From positions 186,001-250,000 of the forward strand of contig NZ_VTKY01000002.1 in the NCBI RefSeq assembly GCF_020514095.1: DNA of 64,000 bases, given 5' to 3'. A program made the position numbers and the translations under genes. The DNA comes from Synechococcus sp. MU1643 (GTDB lineage Bacteria; Cyanobacteriota; Cyanobacteriia; PCC-6307; Cyanobiaceae). Positions 1-8,234 of the stretch are shown piece by piece (within the stretch, counting starts at the first letter, position 1; each line of letters begins with the position of its first letter). Under the pieces are notes generated by a model. It did not search any database and had not been told where the DNA came from. It saw only the letters and a program-made list of their open reading frames with translations.

Positions 1-428
<428 letters not shown>

Positions 429-520
429 CTAAGGACCCGGGGGGCCTGTTCCCAAACACCAGATGTAGTGCTTTTGGTATTGACGAACGCAACATGTGGA
501 GATTAAATGAGTTTGGTTGG

Positions 521-547
521 GGAGCTGCCGTGGAAGAGGGCAGCTCC
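521..547. other. Perfect 9-bp hairpin in the speE-arfB gap
   Basis: GGAGCTGCC and GGCAGCTCC form a perfect 9-bp stem around a 9-nt loop. No T-tract follows on either strand, so it is not an ordinary intrinsic terminator. It lies between two divergent genes. It may be part of a 5' leader or a small RNA; function unknown. I see no gene elsewhere in the gap 405-673. Confidence 0.5.
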
Positions 548-673
548 AAAGCCTTATTCGTCAGATCAAGGCTTTCGTAGTTCGGCTAGATCACAGATTC
601 GAAGCACGTCTCTCCTCTTCCGAATCATCACCGTGCCGGACCATCCTGTTGTCCTTGGCCCAGGAGGACGGCG

Positions 674-1105
674 GTGCAAGATCTGGTGGTGAATGAGCGG
701 TTGACCATTCCATCCAGGGATCTGCGTTGGCGGTTCAGCCGTTCATCCGGTCCAGGCGGGCAGGGGGTCAACACCACCGATTCCCGCGTGGAGTTGTTGC
801 TGGACATGGCGAACTGCAATTGTCTGGGTCCATTTCGCCGTGCCCGACTGCTGGAACATTTCCAACCCCGGTTGGTGGAAGGTTGTTTGCGGGTTGTGGT
901 CGCTGAAGAACGTTCCCAATGGCAGAACCGTCAGAAGGCACTGCATCACATGGCGGAGCTGCTGCGGGAGGGTTTGCAGCCACCGCCTCCTTCCCGCAAA
1001 GCCACCCGGCCGGGTCGCGGTGCGGTGAAGCGACGTTTGGACACGAAGAAAAAGCGTGGTGACCTCAAGCGTCAACGCCGCAGTCGGCCATCCCTGGACG
1101 ATTAA
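674..1105 (+). CDS. arfB: ArfB-like peptidyl-tRNA hydrolase (RF-1 domain)
   Basis: Rescues stalled ribosomes by hydrolysing peptidyl-tRNA without a stop codon (family knowledge). The 143-residue length fits ArfB/YaeJ. The catalytic GGQ lies in RSSGPGGQGVNTTDSRVEL near residue 28, and the C-terminus is a basic tail (RRLDTKKKRGDLKRQRRSR) that in the family enters the mRNA channel. The start is GTG 674, seven bases after an AGGAGG ribosome binding site at 662-667. The 3' end overlaps the convergent mazG by 4 bp. Confidence 0.92.
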   Translation: MQDLVVNERLTIPSRDLRWRFSRSSGPGGQGVNTTDSRVELLLDMANCNCLGPFRRARLLEHFQPRLVEGCLRVVVAEERSQWQNRQKALHHMAELLREGLQPPPPSRKATRPGRGAVKRRLDTKKKRGDLKRQRRSRPSLDD

Positions 1106-1935
1106 TGGACGTCTGACGATCGGGATTGTTCTGCCCGGATCGCCGCCTTGGCCTGTTTCCAGAGGGTTTCCAATTCGTTGATGCTGCGTCCCTGGAGATC
1201 CCCATCTAGGGCGGCTTCAACGCGGGAGAAACGGTCGAGGAAGCGCTGATTCGTGCCGGCGAGGCCCTCTTCGGGTTCGATGTGGCACCAACGGGCCACG
1301 TTCACCAGGGTGAACAGTAGATCGCCCAGTTCCTCCTGGGCATGGCTTTGGTTGCCGCTGGCCACTGCCTCCTTGAGCTCGTCCAGCTCTTCATGGACCT
1401 TCTCCCAGACGCCGGCCATGTCATCCCACTCGAAGCCGGCCTTGGCTGCTTTCTTTGAGATGGTCATCGCTCCAGCAAGCGCTGGCAGGCCGCGCACCTT
1501 GGTGCTGAGCCGGTCGCTGAGGGGACTGGCGGAGCAAGCCAGGGCCTCTGCCTGCTCCTCCAGCTTGATGGCCTCCCAGCTGCGTCGCACCTCGTCACTG
1601 GTGCTGGCGTCGGCATCGCCGAACACGTGGGGGTGACGCCGGATCAGCTTGTCGCTGATGCCATCGGCAATCGCATTGAGATCGAAGCGTTGTTCTTCTC
1701 CAGCGATCTGTGCATGCAGCACCACCTGCAGGAGAAGGTCGCCGAGTTCCTCTTTGAGGTGGTGGTCATCGCCATGACGGATGGCATCAGCCACCTCGTG
1801 GGCTTCTTCCAGCACGTAGGGCACCAGGGATGCATGGGTCTGTTCCAGATCCCAGGGGCACCCCGTTGTTGGATCCCTGAGTTGTGCCACAACATCGATC
1901 AAACGTTCTATGGCATCAGACGGAGCGTTGGCCAT
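1102..1935 (-). CDS. mazG: Nucleoside triphosphate pyrophosphohydrolase MazG
   Basis: Hydrolyses (d)NTPs to NMP and PPi; proposed to clean nucleotide pools and modulate ppGpp (family knowledge). At 277 residues it carries the two tandem MazG domains of the long form. The first has the EExxD-type helix EEAHEVADAIRHGD and EELGDLLLQVVLHAQ in the first 85 residues. The second has ELDELKEAV and EELGDLLFTLVNVARW near 185-220. The start MANAPSDAIERL is a clear ATG at 1935. The downstream end meets arfB tail-to-tail. Confidence 0.95.
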   Translation of the reverse strand: MANAPSDAIERLIDVVAQLRDPTTGCPWDLEQTHASLVPYVLEEAHEVADAIRHGDDHHLKEELGDLLLQVVLHAQIAGEEQRFDLNAIADGISDKLIRRHPHVFGDADASTSDEVRRSWEAIKLEEQAEALACSASPLSDRLSTKVRGLPALAGAMTISKKAAKAGFEWDDMAGVWEKVHEELDELKEAVASGNQSHAQEELGDLLFTLVNVARWCHIEPEEGLAGTNQRFLDRFSRVEAALDGDLQGRSINELETLWKQAKAAIRAEQSRSSDVH

Positions 1936-1968
1936 GCAGGGTCAACAACTGGAGCAATGCTCACCTTC

Positions 1969-2451
1969 TCACCGCTGTCGTTTTTTCGACCATTCCTGGG
2001 GCCAGGGGTCGCCATCGAGGACCAGATGGATCCATGCGCTGCCCTCTAAGCCCACCAGCAGAGCAATCAACTCCTGCGGGTGCTGATGCATCAGTTGCTG
2101 CAGCACCGCCAGGAGCATCGCTGGCGACAGCGTCGGAACCGCGAGGGTGACAATCAAGCACCAGGTGAGCAGTACCGCCAGGCGCGCGGTCGTTCCCAGC
2201 ACGGGGCCATGGGACCAGAGCGAGCGATGGGGAATTAGGAGGCGATAGGGCAACCAGAGAAAGCCGAGGGCTCCCCATCGCCGCAGCGCATTGGAGCGTG
2301 TGTCGAGATCGGGGGAAAGCCACAGACCACCGGCCCAACAGCTGGCTGCGGCGACCAATCCTGCCGCCCATCCCAGCACCAATCCAAGTGCGATGCCGAG
2401 CGGCAGGCTCAGAATCCAGATGCTTTGGTCGTGGCGGCGACCCGTTGCCAA
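1969..2451 (-). CDS. DUF2227-like membrane protein (putative metal-binding)
   Basis: A 160-residue protein with about three hydrophobic segments (residues 12-45, 85-108, 112-145). Between them is the conserved-looking block SPDLDTRSNALRRWG with HRSLWSHGP, which resembles the DUF2227 uncharacterised metal-binding family common in cyanobacteria. Asp and His residues in that block could bind a metal. No function is known to me. It lies between mazG and tRNA-Val, on the mazG strand, 33 bp upstream of mazG, and could share a transcript with it. Confidence 0.8.
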   Translation of the reverse strand: MATGRRHDQSIWILSLPLGIALGLVLGWAAGLVAAASCWAGGLWLSPDLDTRSNALRRWGALGFLWLPYRLLIPHRSLWSHGPVLGTTARLAVLLTWCLIVTLAVPTLSPAMLLAVLQQLMHQHPQELIALLVGLEGSAWIHLVLDGDPWPQEWSKKRQR

Positions 2452-2508
2452 GTTTTTAAAGCTTCCGTGCCCCCCAACCTGACTCGTTAGGGCAGAATCT
2501 GACCAGTG

Positions 2509-2580
2509 GGGCGATTAGCTCAGCGGTAGAGCACCTCCCTTACAAGGAGATTGTCACTGGTTCGATCCCAGTATCGCCCA
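2509..2580 (+). tRNA. trnV: tRNA-Val (anticodon UAC)
   Basis: The 72-nt sequence folds as a cloverleaf. The acceptor arms GGGCGAT and ATCGCCC pair perfectly. The D-stem is GCTC/GAGC, the anticodon loop CTTACAA carries anticodon TAC (valine), and the T-arm ACTGG TTCGATC CCAGT is intact. The discriminator A is at 2580 and CCA is not encoded. The AT-rich island begins immediately 3' of it, and its last 46 nt are repeated at 15965-16010, so it is the likely integration site. Confidence 0.97.
2535..2580 (+). repeat. attL-like repeat: 3' part of tRNA-Val
   Basis: The last 46 nt of tRNA-Val match 15965-16010 with three mismatches (in the anticodon, the T-stem and the acceptor stem), same orientation. 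Site-specific recombinases typically use the 3' half of a tRNA and leave a partial copy at the far end of the inserted element. This copy belongs to the intact tRNA. Confidence 0.7.
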
Positions 2581-2655
2581 TTCTTCCAAAGCAACCACCA
2601 GCATTGGCTTTCTGCTCTGAGCAGGGAGGCCACTTTTCTTGATTTTCATCTAGGT

Positions 2656-2677
2656 GTGCTCCAAAACGTGCTCCAAA
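2656..2677 (+). repeat. Tandem decamer GTGCTCCAAA x2 beside the att site
   Basis: GTGCTCCAAA occurs at 2656-2665 and 2668-2677, a 12-bp period, about 80 bp inside the island from the tRNA end. Short direct repeats at this position resemble arm-type integrase binding sites of tyrosine-recombinase elements. That reading is inference; no integrase gene is present. Confidence 0.4.
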
Positions 2678-2795
2678 TAGTCCTATCGTTGAGTAGCCCC
2701 AAAAGTTCGCTTTACCAGCGGCTTTCACGAGTTGATCGGTTATGCCGCGAGCTACCGCAACAGAGATACTGGAGAGAGTCGAACACCTCTAGGGA

Positions 2796-3107
2796 ATGAT
2801 CCTGGAGGGGCAGCCCAACACCTCTTGTCTCACTTTTGCGAGACAAGCGTGGGGGGTCTCCAGAGCGCAGGGCTACCGGCTTCTGAAGAAGGCATGGGCG
2901 CAGATCAAGGACGACATCGAAGGTCCAGACCTCGACCGGCAGTAGATGCTGGCCTGGTGCGTTCAGACCTTGCTGGAGACGGCTGGCCAGGCCAAAGCGC
3001 AACGAAACCCAGGGGCGGTGGTGGCTGCCATCCGCCAGCCCGATTGGATGTGCGGGCTGGGTATTAATTCTCAACGCAGGTACAGCGCCCACAGACGCCC
3101 CCACTGA
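2796..3107 (+). pseudogene. Small HTH protein interrupted by an amber codon (terminase-small-subunit-like)
   Basis: An ATG at 2796, with an in-frame stop just upstream, opens a 103-codon frame broken only by TAG at 2943-2945 (codon 50). The first part (FARQAWGVSRAQGYRLLKKA) looks like a helix-turn-helix. After the amber codon an ATG follows directly and the frame continues MLAWCVQTLLETAGQ and RNPGAVVAAIRQ up to TGA at 3105. HTH plus a helical tail of this size is reminiscent of small phage terminase subunits or similar DNA-binding adaptors; that is a weak resemblance. A related, more decayed copy of the tail lies at 4806-4955. Confidence 0.45.
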
Positions 3108-3395
3108 GTTTTTGCATTATTTTCAAGCAGGATTTGCGGCTTCTCCAGTTTTGCTCGGCTGGAGAAATCAGATCAGGCCGGTAATGCACGACCCGCCTTT
3201 TTTATGGGCTGTGAGTCGTACTTGGAATTGCCAAGTGAGGCCCCCAGATCCACTGGAGCTAGCCAGCTTTGGAGCCCAGCCCATCACCCTCTGGCTACGT
3301 CGACGGGATGTCCCGCCTGTGGCATGGGGTTACTCAACACGCAACGTGATCGACATTTGAGTGCAAATGTCTTCCTCTACACCGCAATTCTTGTC

Positions 3396-3411
3396 CAATA
3401 TCGCGATATTG
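3396..3411. promoter_or_regulatory. Perfect 16-bp palindrome CAATATCGCGATATTG
   Basis: A perfect 16-bp palindrome centred on TCGCGA, about 60 bp upstream of a possible small gene at 3471. Palindromes of this length commonly mark operators of dimeric regulators. No regulator is encoded nearby, so its role is unknown. Confidence 0.35.
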
Positions 3412-3470
3412 ATCCCACGTGGCTGGGTCAGGCAGACCACTACGCGAGAACCACATATCAAGCCAGTTCA

Positions 3471-3671
3471 ATGAGCCGAAGAGGAATCCACCCTCTGCTG
3501 ATGGGTTTGGACAAACCGAAGCCCAAACCACATTCCAAAAAACAGACAGATCTGAGTGGTTACGAGTCAGCCCAGAGAAAACGGTTTCTGCGGGCGGAAA
3601 TAGAAGAGGAAAAGTTGGCTGCGGCAGCGGGGCGCCGACATCTCCTCAAGCTGGAACGGCAAGTGGCATGA
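3471..3671 (+). CDS. Small charged helical protein, unknown
   Basis: A 66-residue frame from ATG 3471. The C-terminal two thirds (ESAQRKRFLRAEIEEEKLAA and onward) is rich in Glu, Lys, Arg and Ala and looks like one long amphipathic helix or coiled coil, more protein-like than chance. The same frame is open upstream to 3204 but that part looks random. No family recognised. Between 3108 and 3470 I see only an 8-bp stem (3141-3148 with 3159-3166) and the palindrome at 3396. Confidence 0.33.
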   Translation: MSRRGIHPLLMGLDKPKPKPHSKKQTDLSGYESAQRKRFLRAEIEEEKLAAAAGRRHLLKLERQVA

Positions 3672-4352
3672 TCGACGTCTGATGGCTTTTGGACACGGGC
3701 TGGAGGCGCTGCCCGCCGCCTATCCGCTAATGCCATTAAGGGCAGAAGTATCCGCCCCATCCACATGATTTAGTTGGAGTAGCTCACCCCCCGGTATGTG
3801 AGAGCGGTGACAGCGCGAGAGGTATTGCTCATTGATGCCTGGTAAGCCTTGCCCATGTATTTGAGCTGAACAACTGATTTCTCCTTTGTCTCATTGCTTT
3901 TGGTGTACTTGTTGCCGAGAAAACAGAGTTCCATTGAGGGGAATGCGGAAGAGATTAGATTTCAGCCAAAGAGCCCTATGCGAACAATGTTCCAACGGAT
4001 ACTTAATGATTTAGTGATAGTTTGTTGTTGACTAGCTGATACATTTAAGTGCCTGAGTGTGTCGTTATGAACGTTTTTTCTAACAGCCCTGCTTGTTTAT
4101 CTCGATTCATAGATGAAGTGAAGTGACTATTGCTGTTGCTGCATCTGCTGCTGCCTCAGCGATTGAGGCTTGTGTGACGATGCGGAAGACGGGCTGGAGC
4201 CCCCCCGTTGTCTGCTGACTTGTCGTAACGAGCCTTGAGGCAGCTGTTGTGCTGAGTTTCGAAGCGCAAAGAAAGGTAAAACTGGTAGCGACCGTCGCAG
4301 ACAAGGTCACCCCTTGAGAAATGAGAATCTTTTGCGCCTTCAAGCTGTCGTT
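3672..4352. other. Island stretch without a convincing gene
   Basis: No frame here has protein-like composition. It contains two of three scattered copies of a short sequence built on ACGGGCTGGAG (near 3694 and 4189; the third is near 8416), which may be remnants of one lost gene. The rest is AT-rich and unassigned. Confidence 0.5.
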
Positions 4353-4529
4353 ATGACTGAAGCGCTGAAACTCCCTTACTCGGTTCAAGGGCGCGGAACC
4401 GTTGAGTCCATTGGCAATCACTTTTATCGGGTTTGTGGTCCTGCGGGCTGCACTGTTGTGATGGGTCTTTCCAATGCTCTGTATTTGAGCCGGAATGTTC
4501 CTGAATCAGCTTCCCCAGCCGACCGTTAA
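4353..4529 (+). CDS. Small hypothetical protein
   Basis: 58 residues from ATG 4353, starting MTEALKLPYSVQGRG and including FYRVCGPAGCTVVMGLS. Composition is natural, with two Cys four residues apart and a short hydrophobic stretch, but I recognise no family. There is no strong ribosome binding site. It sits alone among island remnants. Real gene or relic cannot be decided from sequence alone. Confidence 0.38.
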   Translation: MTEALKLPYSVQGRGTVESIGNHFYRVCGPAGCTVVMGLSNALYLSRNVPESASPADR

Positions 4530-4660
4530 CTACCTTCAGGTGGTTGCTGACTAGAGGCTCAGAGGAGGCCAGGCGTTTTTGATGTAGGAGCTTGTGTGCT
4601 GTGCCAGCTGCGATGGAACGCCACGGCTTGCGCTCGGTGCTTAGCTCGTTTTGAACACCC

Positions 4661-4683
4661 AAAAAAAAGCCCCCTGGTGGGGG
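4661..4683 (-). terminator. Terminator-like hairpin, minus strand
   Basis: Read on the minus strand, five C and five G bases (4679-4683 with 4670-4674) enclose TGGT and are followed by eight T (4668-4661). This is a good intrinsic terminator shape, but no convincing minus-strand gene lies directly upstream of it. Confidence 0.45.
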
Positions 4684-4805
4684 AGCTGATACGTCCGAGT
4701 CCACATGCTGAGGACGGCGGGCGGTTGTGGATCAACAGGTCAGTGAGTCCTCACTGGCTTGACATAAGTAACCGTCGCAATGGGGTTGCGACTTTCACTT
4801 GGGTC

Positions 4806-4955
4806 ACGTCACACGGCTGCCTTTGCTGGCCGCGGCTGGACAGGCGATGCAGCAGAAGAACCCTGGCACGGTGGTGAGTGCCATCCGCCAGCTCGACACA
4901 TGACCGGCACCGGATACAACTCCCACCGCGGTTACGGCATCAACAGGCGCAAATG
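4806..4955 (+). pseudogene. Second, decayed copy of the 2796-3107 protein tail
   Basis: The sequence encodes AAGQAMQQKNPGTVVSAIRQ, closely matching TAGQAKAQRNPGAVVAAIRQ of the copy at 2796-3107. A TGA follows, and the homology continues one frame over as MTGTGYNSHRGYG, matching the region before the first copy's C-terminus. The copy therefore carries a frameshift and lacks its N-terminal half. It shows that the island contains duplicated, eroding phage-like material. Confidence 0.45.
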
Positions 4956-4991
4956 CTGAACAAGCTCCTCATTCGATCGATGACTCAGCAC

Positions 4992-5022
4992 GCAAAAGCC
5001 CCGACTACGTCGGGGCTTTTGC
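4992..5022. terminator. Bidirectional intrinsic terminator
   Basis: A perfect 14-bp stem (GCAAAAGCCCCGAC / GTCGGGGCTTTTGC) with a 3-nt loop. It contains an A-tract on one side and a T-tract on the other, so it can terminate in both directions. It follows the remnant at 4806-4955 and separates it from the low-GC segment that starts near 5040. Confidence 0.75.
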
Positions 5023-5235
5023 TGACCTTGGACGGGTAATTAGTTATAGATCCAATCAGCACAAGTATGTGTAGATCGATTCAAAAGATACTTTTCGAAG
5101 TAGCCAAGGGGCCATCTCCTCTTTCGCTAGCCCAGCGAAACAGGAGAGTGCATTGGCCCGTCGATCCCGTCCAAGGACGACATAGGAATCTTGACCGATG
5201 GTATTCATATTGGATGTGATAAATATTTTCAATTG

Positions 5236-5418
5236 ATGTGGCATGCAGCACAAATTATCCTCGCTTATGAAGCCTTTAGGGTCGACTTAGCCGAAGATTC
5301 CAAGAAATTGCTGGATGCAGTGCGTTTTCTTGCTTATGGCCCATATTTTACTCAAATTAACCAATTTCCTCACATTTTTAAGTTAATTTTGGATGAACTC
5401 AATTTTATCAATGTTTAG
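5236..5418 (+). CDS. Small hypothetical protein in low-GC segment
   Basis: 60 residues from ATG 5236 (MWHAAQIILAYEAFRV), with a mixed helical composition (LAEDSKKLLDAVRFLAYGP). The frame is open further upstream to a TTG at 5191. Codons are AT-rich, like the next frame and unlike the chromosome flanks. No family recognised. Confidence 0.38.
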   Translation: MWHAAQIILAYEAFRVDLAEDSKKLLDAVRFLAYGPYFTQINQFPHIFKLILDELNFINV

Positions 5419-5433
5419 ATTATTTTTAGTGCT

Positions 5434-5658
5434 TTGTTGAAGGTGGTTGAACCTAATTGGGATTATTTCGTCCATGCACCTTTGGAAGAGGGTATAGTGC
5501 GCTTTGAAGCCAAAACTGAGCGTGCGCTTTACGCAAAGGTTGTCGCCTCTGAAGCGAACTGGATGGAATCTCAAAGTTGTGAGCGTCTCATCATTTATTT
5601 GAGAGCAAGGCAAGATTTGGAGTCTTTTCGAGAAGGATTTAAAGCCAAGGAAATTTAA
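5434..5658 (+). CDS. Small hypothetical protein in low-GC segment
   Basis: 74 residues from a TTG start at 5434, 15 bp after the preceding frame. It contains WDYFVHAPLEEGIVRFEAKT and ERLIIYLRARQDLESFREGF and is soluble-looking. The two adjacent frames in the same direction could form a small operon. No recognisable family. I see nothing in 5659-5917. Confidence 0.4.
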   Translation: MLKVVEPNWDYFVHAPLEEGIVRFEAKTERALYAKVVASEANWMESQSCERLIIYLRARQDLESFREGFKAKEI

Positions 5659-5917
5659 TTCTATAAGTCTAGATATAGTTAATGCATGAGTTTTCGCATG
5701 CAAAACTACTAATGCGCATAATTCGCCCTTTTATTTTTTGGTGATTCGCAGGCAGTTTATTGATGCCCTATGACGCAAGTGATTGGCTTTTCCCATGTGA
5801 GCAAGATGCCCTTGTTTATTGTCTAACAGCGTACAATATCTTTTGTTTCAAGGCAGGGTAGAGTTCGATATAGTGATCTTTATTTTATAAATTAATGTGT
5901 AGCAAATTTCTCTTGCT

Positions 5918-6055
5918 ATGCATCAAGGCTACACAGCTATTGCCCTTCTCCTTTTTACTGCATTGCCGCTCTTGTGCGTTGCCGCAGCGGCGTTCTTCTA
6001 TATAAAGAATAACGAGCGGAAAGCACCGCTTAAGAGAGAAGATTTTTATCGATAA
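5918..6055 (+). CDS. 45-residue single-pass membrane protein
   Basis: ATG 5918 to TAA 6053. After a short N-terminus (MHQGYTAIALLLFTALPLL) a hydrophobic stretch runs to about residue 29, followed by a charged cytoplasmic-type tail (KNNERKAPLKREDFYR). The composition is typical of the very small membrane proteins of picocyanobacteria. No functional assignment. It is one of several such peptides on this island. I see nothing in 6056-6288. Confidence 0.55.
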   Translation: MHQGYTAIALLLFTALPLLCVAAAAFFYIKNNERKAPLKREDFYR

Positions 6056-6288
6056 ATCTACGGCATAAGGGTTCTTGGGCTAGTAGTGATTGATCCTTTG
6101 GGTAAGCCAAGTCGACTGAGTTTCTAGATGCTGGCTAGAGATAGTTATTGGACGACAATAGAAAATAACTAATTATTATCACTGCGATTGCATATCACTT
6201 GGGGTATTTGCGTTGCTCGGAGTTGTGAAATCTGGCTATGGAATGATTCTTGGGTCTTAGGCCTTGAGGTGCTGCTCGCCTCCAGTTA

Positions 6289-6455
6289 GATAACGCTGAA
6301 CTGACTTCTCCCGGTCAGAAGAGAAGCCAGCTTTCTTGTCAGCGCCCAATGACCACGGCTTGTCATTGGATGGAGGTCTTGGGGACTCCGAAGACATAAT
6401 CACTTTTTCGTTGAGTGGTCTCTCTCCAGATGAAGCAATGTCAGAGTCCAAATGA
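6289..6455 (+). repeat. Multi-hairpin repeat, copy 1
   Basis: Starts AACGCTGAACTGACTTC and ends CCAAATGA. The outer arms CGCTGA/TCAGCG enclose an inner stem CTGACTTCTC/GAGAAGCCAG. The second hairpin is CCAATGAC (6346-6353) with GTCATTGG (6362-6369), perfect over 8 bp and differing from other copies by a compensated pair. A third short GGAG/CTCC hairpin and a conserved tail follow. About 25 nt upstream are also partly shared with copy 3. Confidence 0.8.
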
Positions 6456-6512
6456 TTCGCGTCAACGTTCCGAAGTGCAGGAGTTTGCTCATACGCTGTG
6501 TATGCCGGTACT

Positions 6513-6761
6513 TCAGACCCTTGGAACGATGTGAGTCACGAGGCCAGCATTGACCCAGTTGGTGACGTGATTATCTACATATGTCACCTGGAAAAACTTT
6601 GGAACCTTCGGGTTTTTGGTGCTGCCAATAACGTTAATGACATCAGCCACGCGCCAGGTCTTGTCAGTGTTCTTGATGATCACCGCCATTCCCACTTTGA
6701 CGTGGAGAAAGACCGGATCTGGTTTGGGCGTCGAGGCGCCACTTGCATGATCAATTGACAT
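6513..6761 (-). CDS. DUF3104 family protein
   Basis: 82 residues from ATG 6761 (MSIDHASGAST). The core DPVFLHVKVGMAVI, a KTWRVADVINVIG segment and the C-terminal VNAGLVTHIVPRV match the DUF3104 family, known from marine Synechococcus and Prochlorococcus. It looks like a small beta-barrel (SH3/KOW-like); function unknown. It sits between repeat copies 1 and 2 on the opposite strand. Upstream in-frame TTG starts exist, but ATG with AAGG just before it is preferred. Confidence 0.75.
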   Translation of the reverse strand: MSIDHASGASTPKPDPVFLHVKVGMAVIIKNTDKTWRVADVINVIGSTKNPKVPKFFQVTYVDNHVTNWVNAGLVTHIVPRV

Positions 6762-6813
6762 ACACCTTTTCAAGTCGGTCTCTACTGCTTCTGGCAGTTA
6801 GACGAGTTGCAAA

Positions 6814-6986
6814 TGACGCTGAACTGACTCCCCGCTCGCCAGAGAGGGAGCCAGGTCGCTCCAGCGCCCAATGGTCATTGGAGAAACCATTGGATGGAAG
6901 TGCCCAGCAACGGAACTCCCAAAGACACGATCAGTTCTGTCGTGGGCTGCGCTCTTTCAGATGAGGCGATGGCAGCGACCAAATGA
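6814..6986 (+). repeat. Multi-hairpin repeat, copy 2
   Basis: Outer arms CGCTG/CAGCG and inner stem CTGACTCCC/GGGAGCCAG. The second hairpin CCAATGGT (6868-6875) with ACCATTGG (6886-6893) is perfect over 8 bp. The tail GATGAGGCGATGGCAGCGAC ends in CAAATGA. Same orientation as copy 1. Confidence 0.85.
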
Positions 6987-7161
6987 GACGGAGTCCTAGA
7001 TCACCGTGGACGGAGCTGCAGTGGGTGATGCTGCGCAACGTGATTGAGCTGGCTGCGGACGGTTAGTGCACAACCCACTTCCTTCTGCCACGTTGGCGCC
7101 CAGTGCTTGTACTTCTTGTTCGTGGGCTCGCCTCTTTGGCGTAGCCCACTGCGCGAGTGAA

Positions 7162-7383
7162 TTAGTGGTGCCCCTGATGGCCTGCTTGTTCGTGCTTTTC
7201 ACAAACCATCCACATCTCACCCATTTGGTGAGCACCTGTGCAACCAAATTCAGGGGCAGCCGCCTCAGCCTCAGCTTGCGTCTTGAACATCGTCTTCTTG
7301 GGCTGCTCCCCGTCAGGGTCACCCATGGAGCACCCTGCGGAAATCATCAAGATGGAGCCGACAAGGAGAAGACCTCGTTTCAT
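7162..7383 (-). CDS. DUF3721 domain lipoprotein
   Basis: 73 residues. An N-terminal signal MKRGLLLVGSILMISAGC ends in a lipobox (ISAGC), predicting a lipid-anchored periplasmic protein. The C-terminal part (AEAAAPEFGCTGAHQMGEMW, then MVCEKH) is the Cys/His-containing DUF3721 motif seen in small marine cyanobacterial proteins. The spaced Cys and His residues could bind a metal; that is inference. Located between repeat copies 2 and 3. Confidence 0.7.
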   Translation of the reverse strand: MKRGLLLVGSILMISAGCSMGDPDGEQPKKTMFKTQAEAEAAAPEFGCTGAHQMGEMWMVCEKHEQAGHQGHH

Positions 7384-7559
7384 GTATCAAGTGCTACGCA
7401 AACCCAGTATGCGCTCAGTTCACGGCTACGTCAGTTGATTGACTTGTAAGGATGGCAGTCGCCTTGTCAATGACAACTAGCGGGTAGGCAAAGAGGCATG
7501 CAATTTTGAGTTTGCTCCCATGAAGAATTGATTAATATCGATTGTTTTTTTGAGGTGGA

Positions 7560-7706
7560 TTAACTGAACCTCAGATGGAAGCTGAACCACTCACAGCAAT
7601 AGCCGAGTTTCAAAATCAATGCTGCCATTACAACAAGGGCTGCTGAAACGAAACAAATTCCTTGAAAGACTTGGTGGCGCTTCTCTTCTTGGACCGATCG
7701 GGTCAT
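7560..7706 (-). CDS. 48-residue single-pass membrane protein
   Basis: ATG 7706 (MTRSVQEEKRHQVFQG) leads into a hydrophobic helix (CFVSAALVVMAALILKLG) and a short tail. The frame stays open a further ten residues upstream without an ATG. It follows the secreted protein at 7743-8234 by about 37 bp on the same strand, so the two may be cotranscribed. Function unknown. I see nothing in 7384-7559. Confidence 0.5.
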   Translation of the reverse strand: MTRSVQEEKRHQVFQGICFVSAALVVMAALILKLGYCCEWFSFHLRFS

Positions 7707-7742
7707 CTCGCGAGTGTAGAGATTGCTTCTTCCATAGATCCC

Positions 7743-8234
7743 TCAGAGTGACTCGGGCCTTAATCGACTGGGCCGGTAAGAGATCAAAAAGTTCTGCTGT
7801 TCTGCTGCATCTTCCTTCACGGCGGTGATCAAGTCGTCTCCAGTGTTCCAGACCCAGATCTGTTGGTTGTGGCTGGTGTGCTCCAGGTTGGTGCTGAGCG
7901 GTTGTCCATGCCGTGCCCGTAGACCCGCCAGAACCTCTGTCATGTCGTCAATGGCGAACTCGTAGGCCAGGTTCGTCAGGCCCTGTTTAGGGTCCACCTC
8001 AAAGGTGGCTTGTGAAACGGGCAATCGATCTAACAACACATCTCGAGCGACGTACCGCCTTGATGACTCCTGCTTCAGTTGTTTTCTATCGCCCAGATGG
8101 CTCGTTAACTGCTCCAGCGGCATTCCCCATGCCAAACCCTCTATGCACGCGTCCACACGACCTGCACTACAGAACAACAGCAGACCTAAAACCGCAGTGA
8201 TCAGAAGGGTCTGGAGCTGGTGGAGAACCTTCAT
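7743..8234 (-). CDS. Secreted protein, unknown
   Basis: 163 residues with a signal peptide (hydrophobic residues 10-25, cleavage likely near SAGRVDA). The mature part begins CIEGLAWGMPLEQLTSHLGD, a pattern seen in small periplasmic proteins that measure a start-of-domain GM/W motif. The remainder is a mixed alpha/beta sequence with one Cys. Function unknown. Downstream on the same strand is the small membrane protein at 7560-7706. Confidence 0.7.
   Translation of the reverse strand: MKVLHQLQTLLITAVLGLLLFCSAGRVDACIEGLAWGMPLEQLTSHLGDRKQLKQESSRRYVARDVLLDRLPVSQATFEVDPKQGLTNLAYEFAIDDMTEVLAGLRARHGQPLSTNLEHTSHNQQIWVWNTGDDLITAVKEDAAEQQNFLISYRPSRLRPESL

Noticed and set aside
2540-2728. A small protein ending GDTGIEPVTISL
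   Set aside because: The ending is the antisense translation of the tRNA-Val gene, a common annotation artefact.
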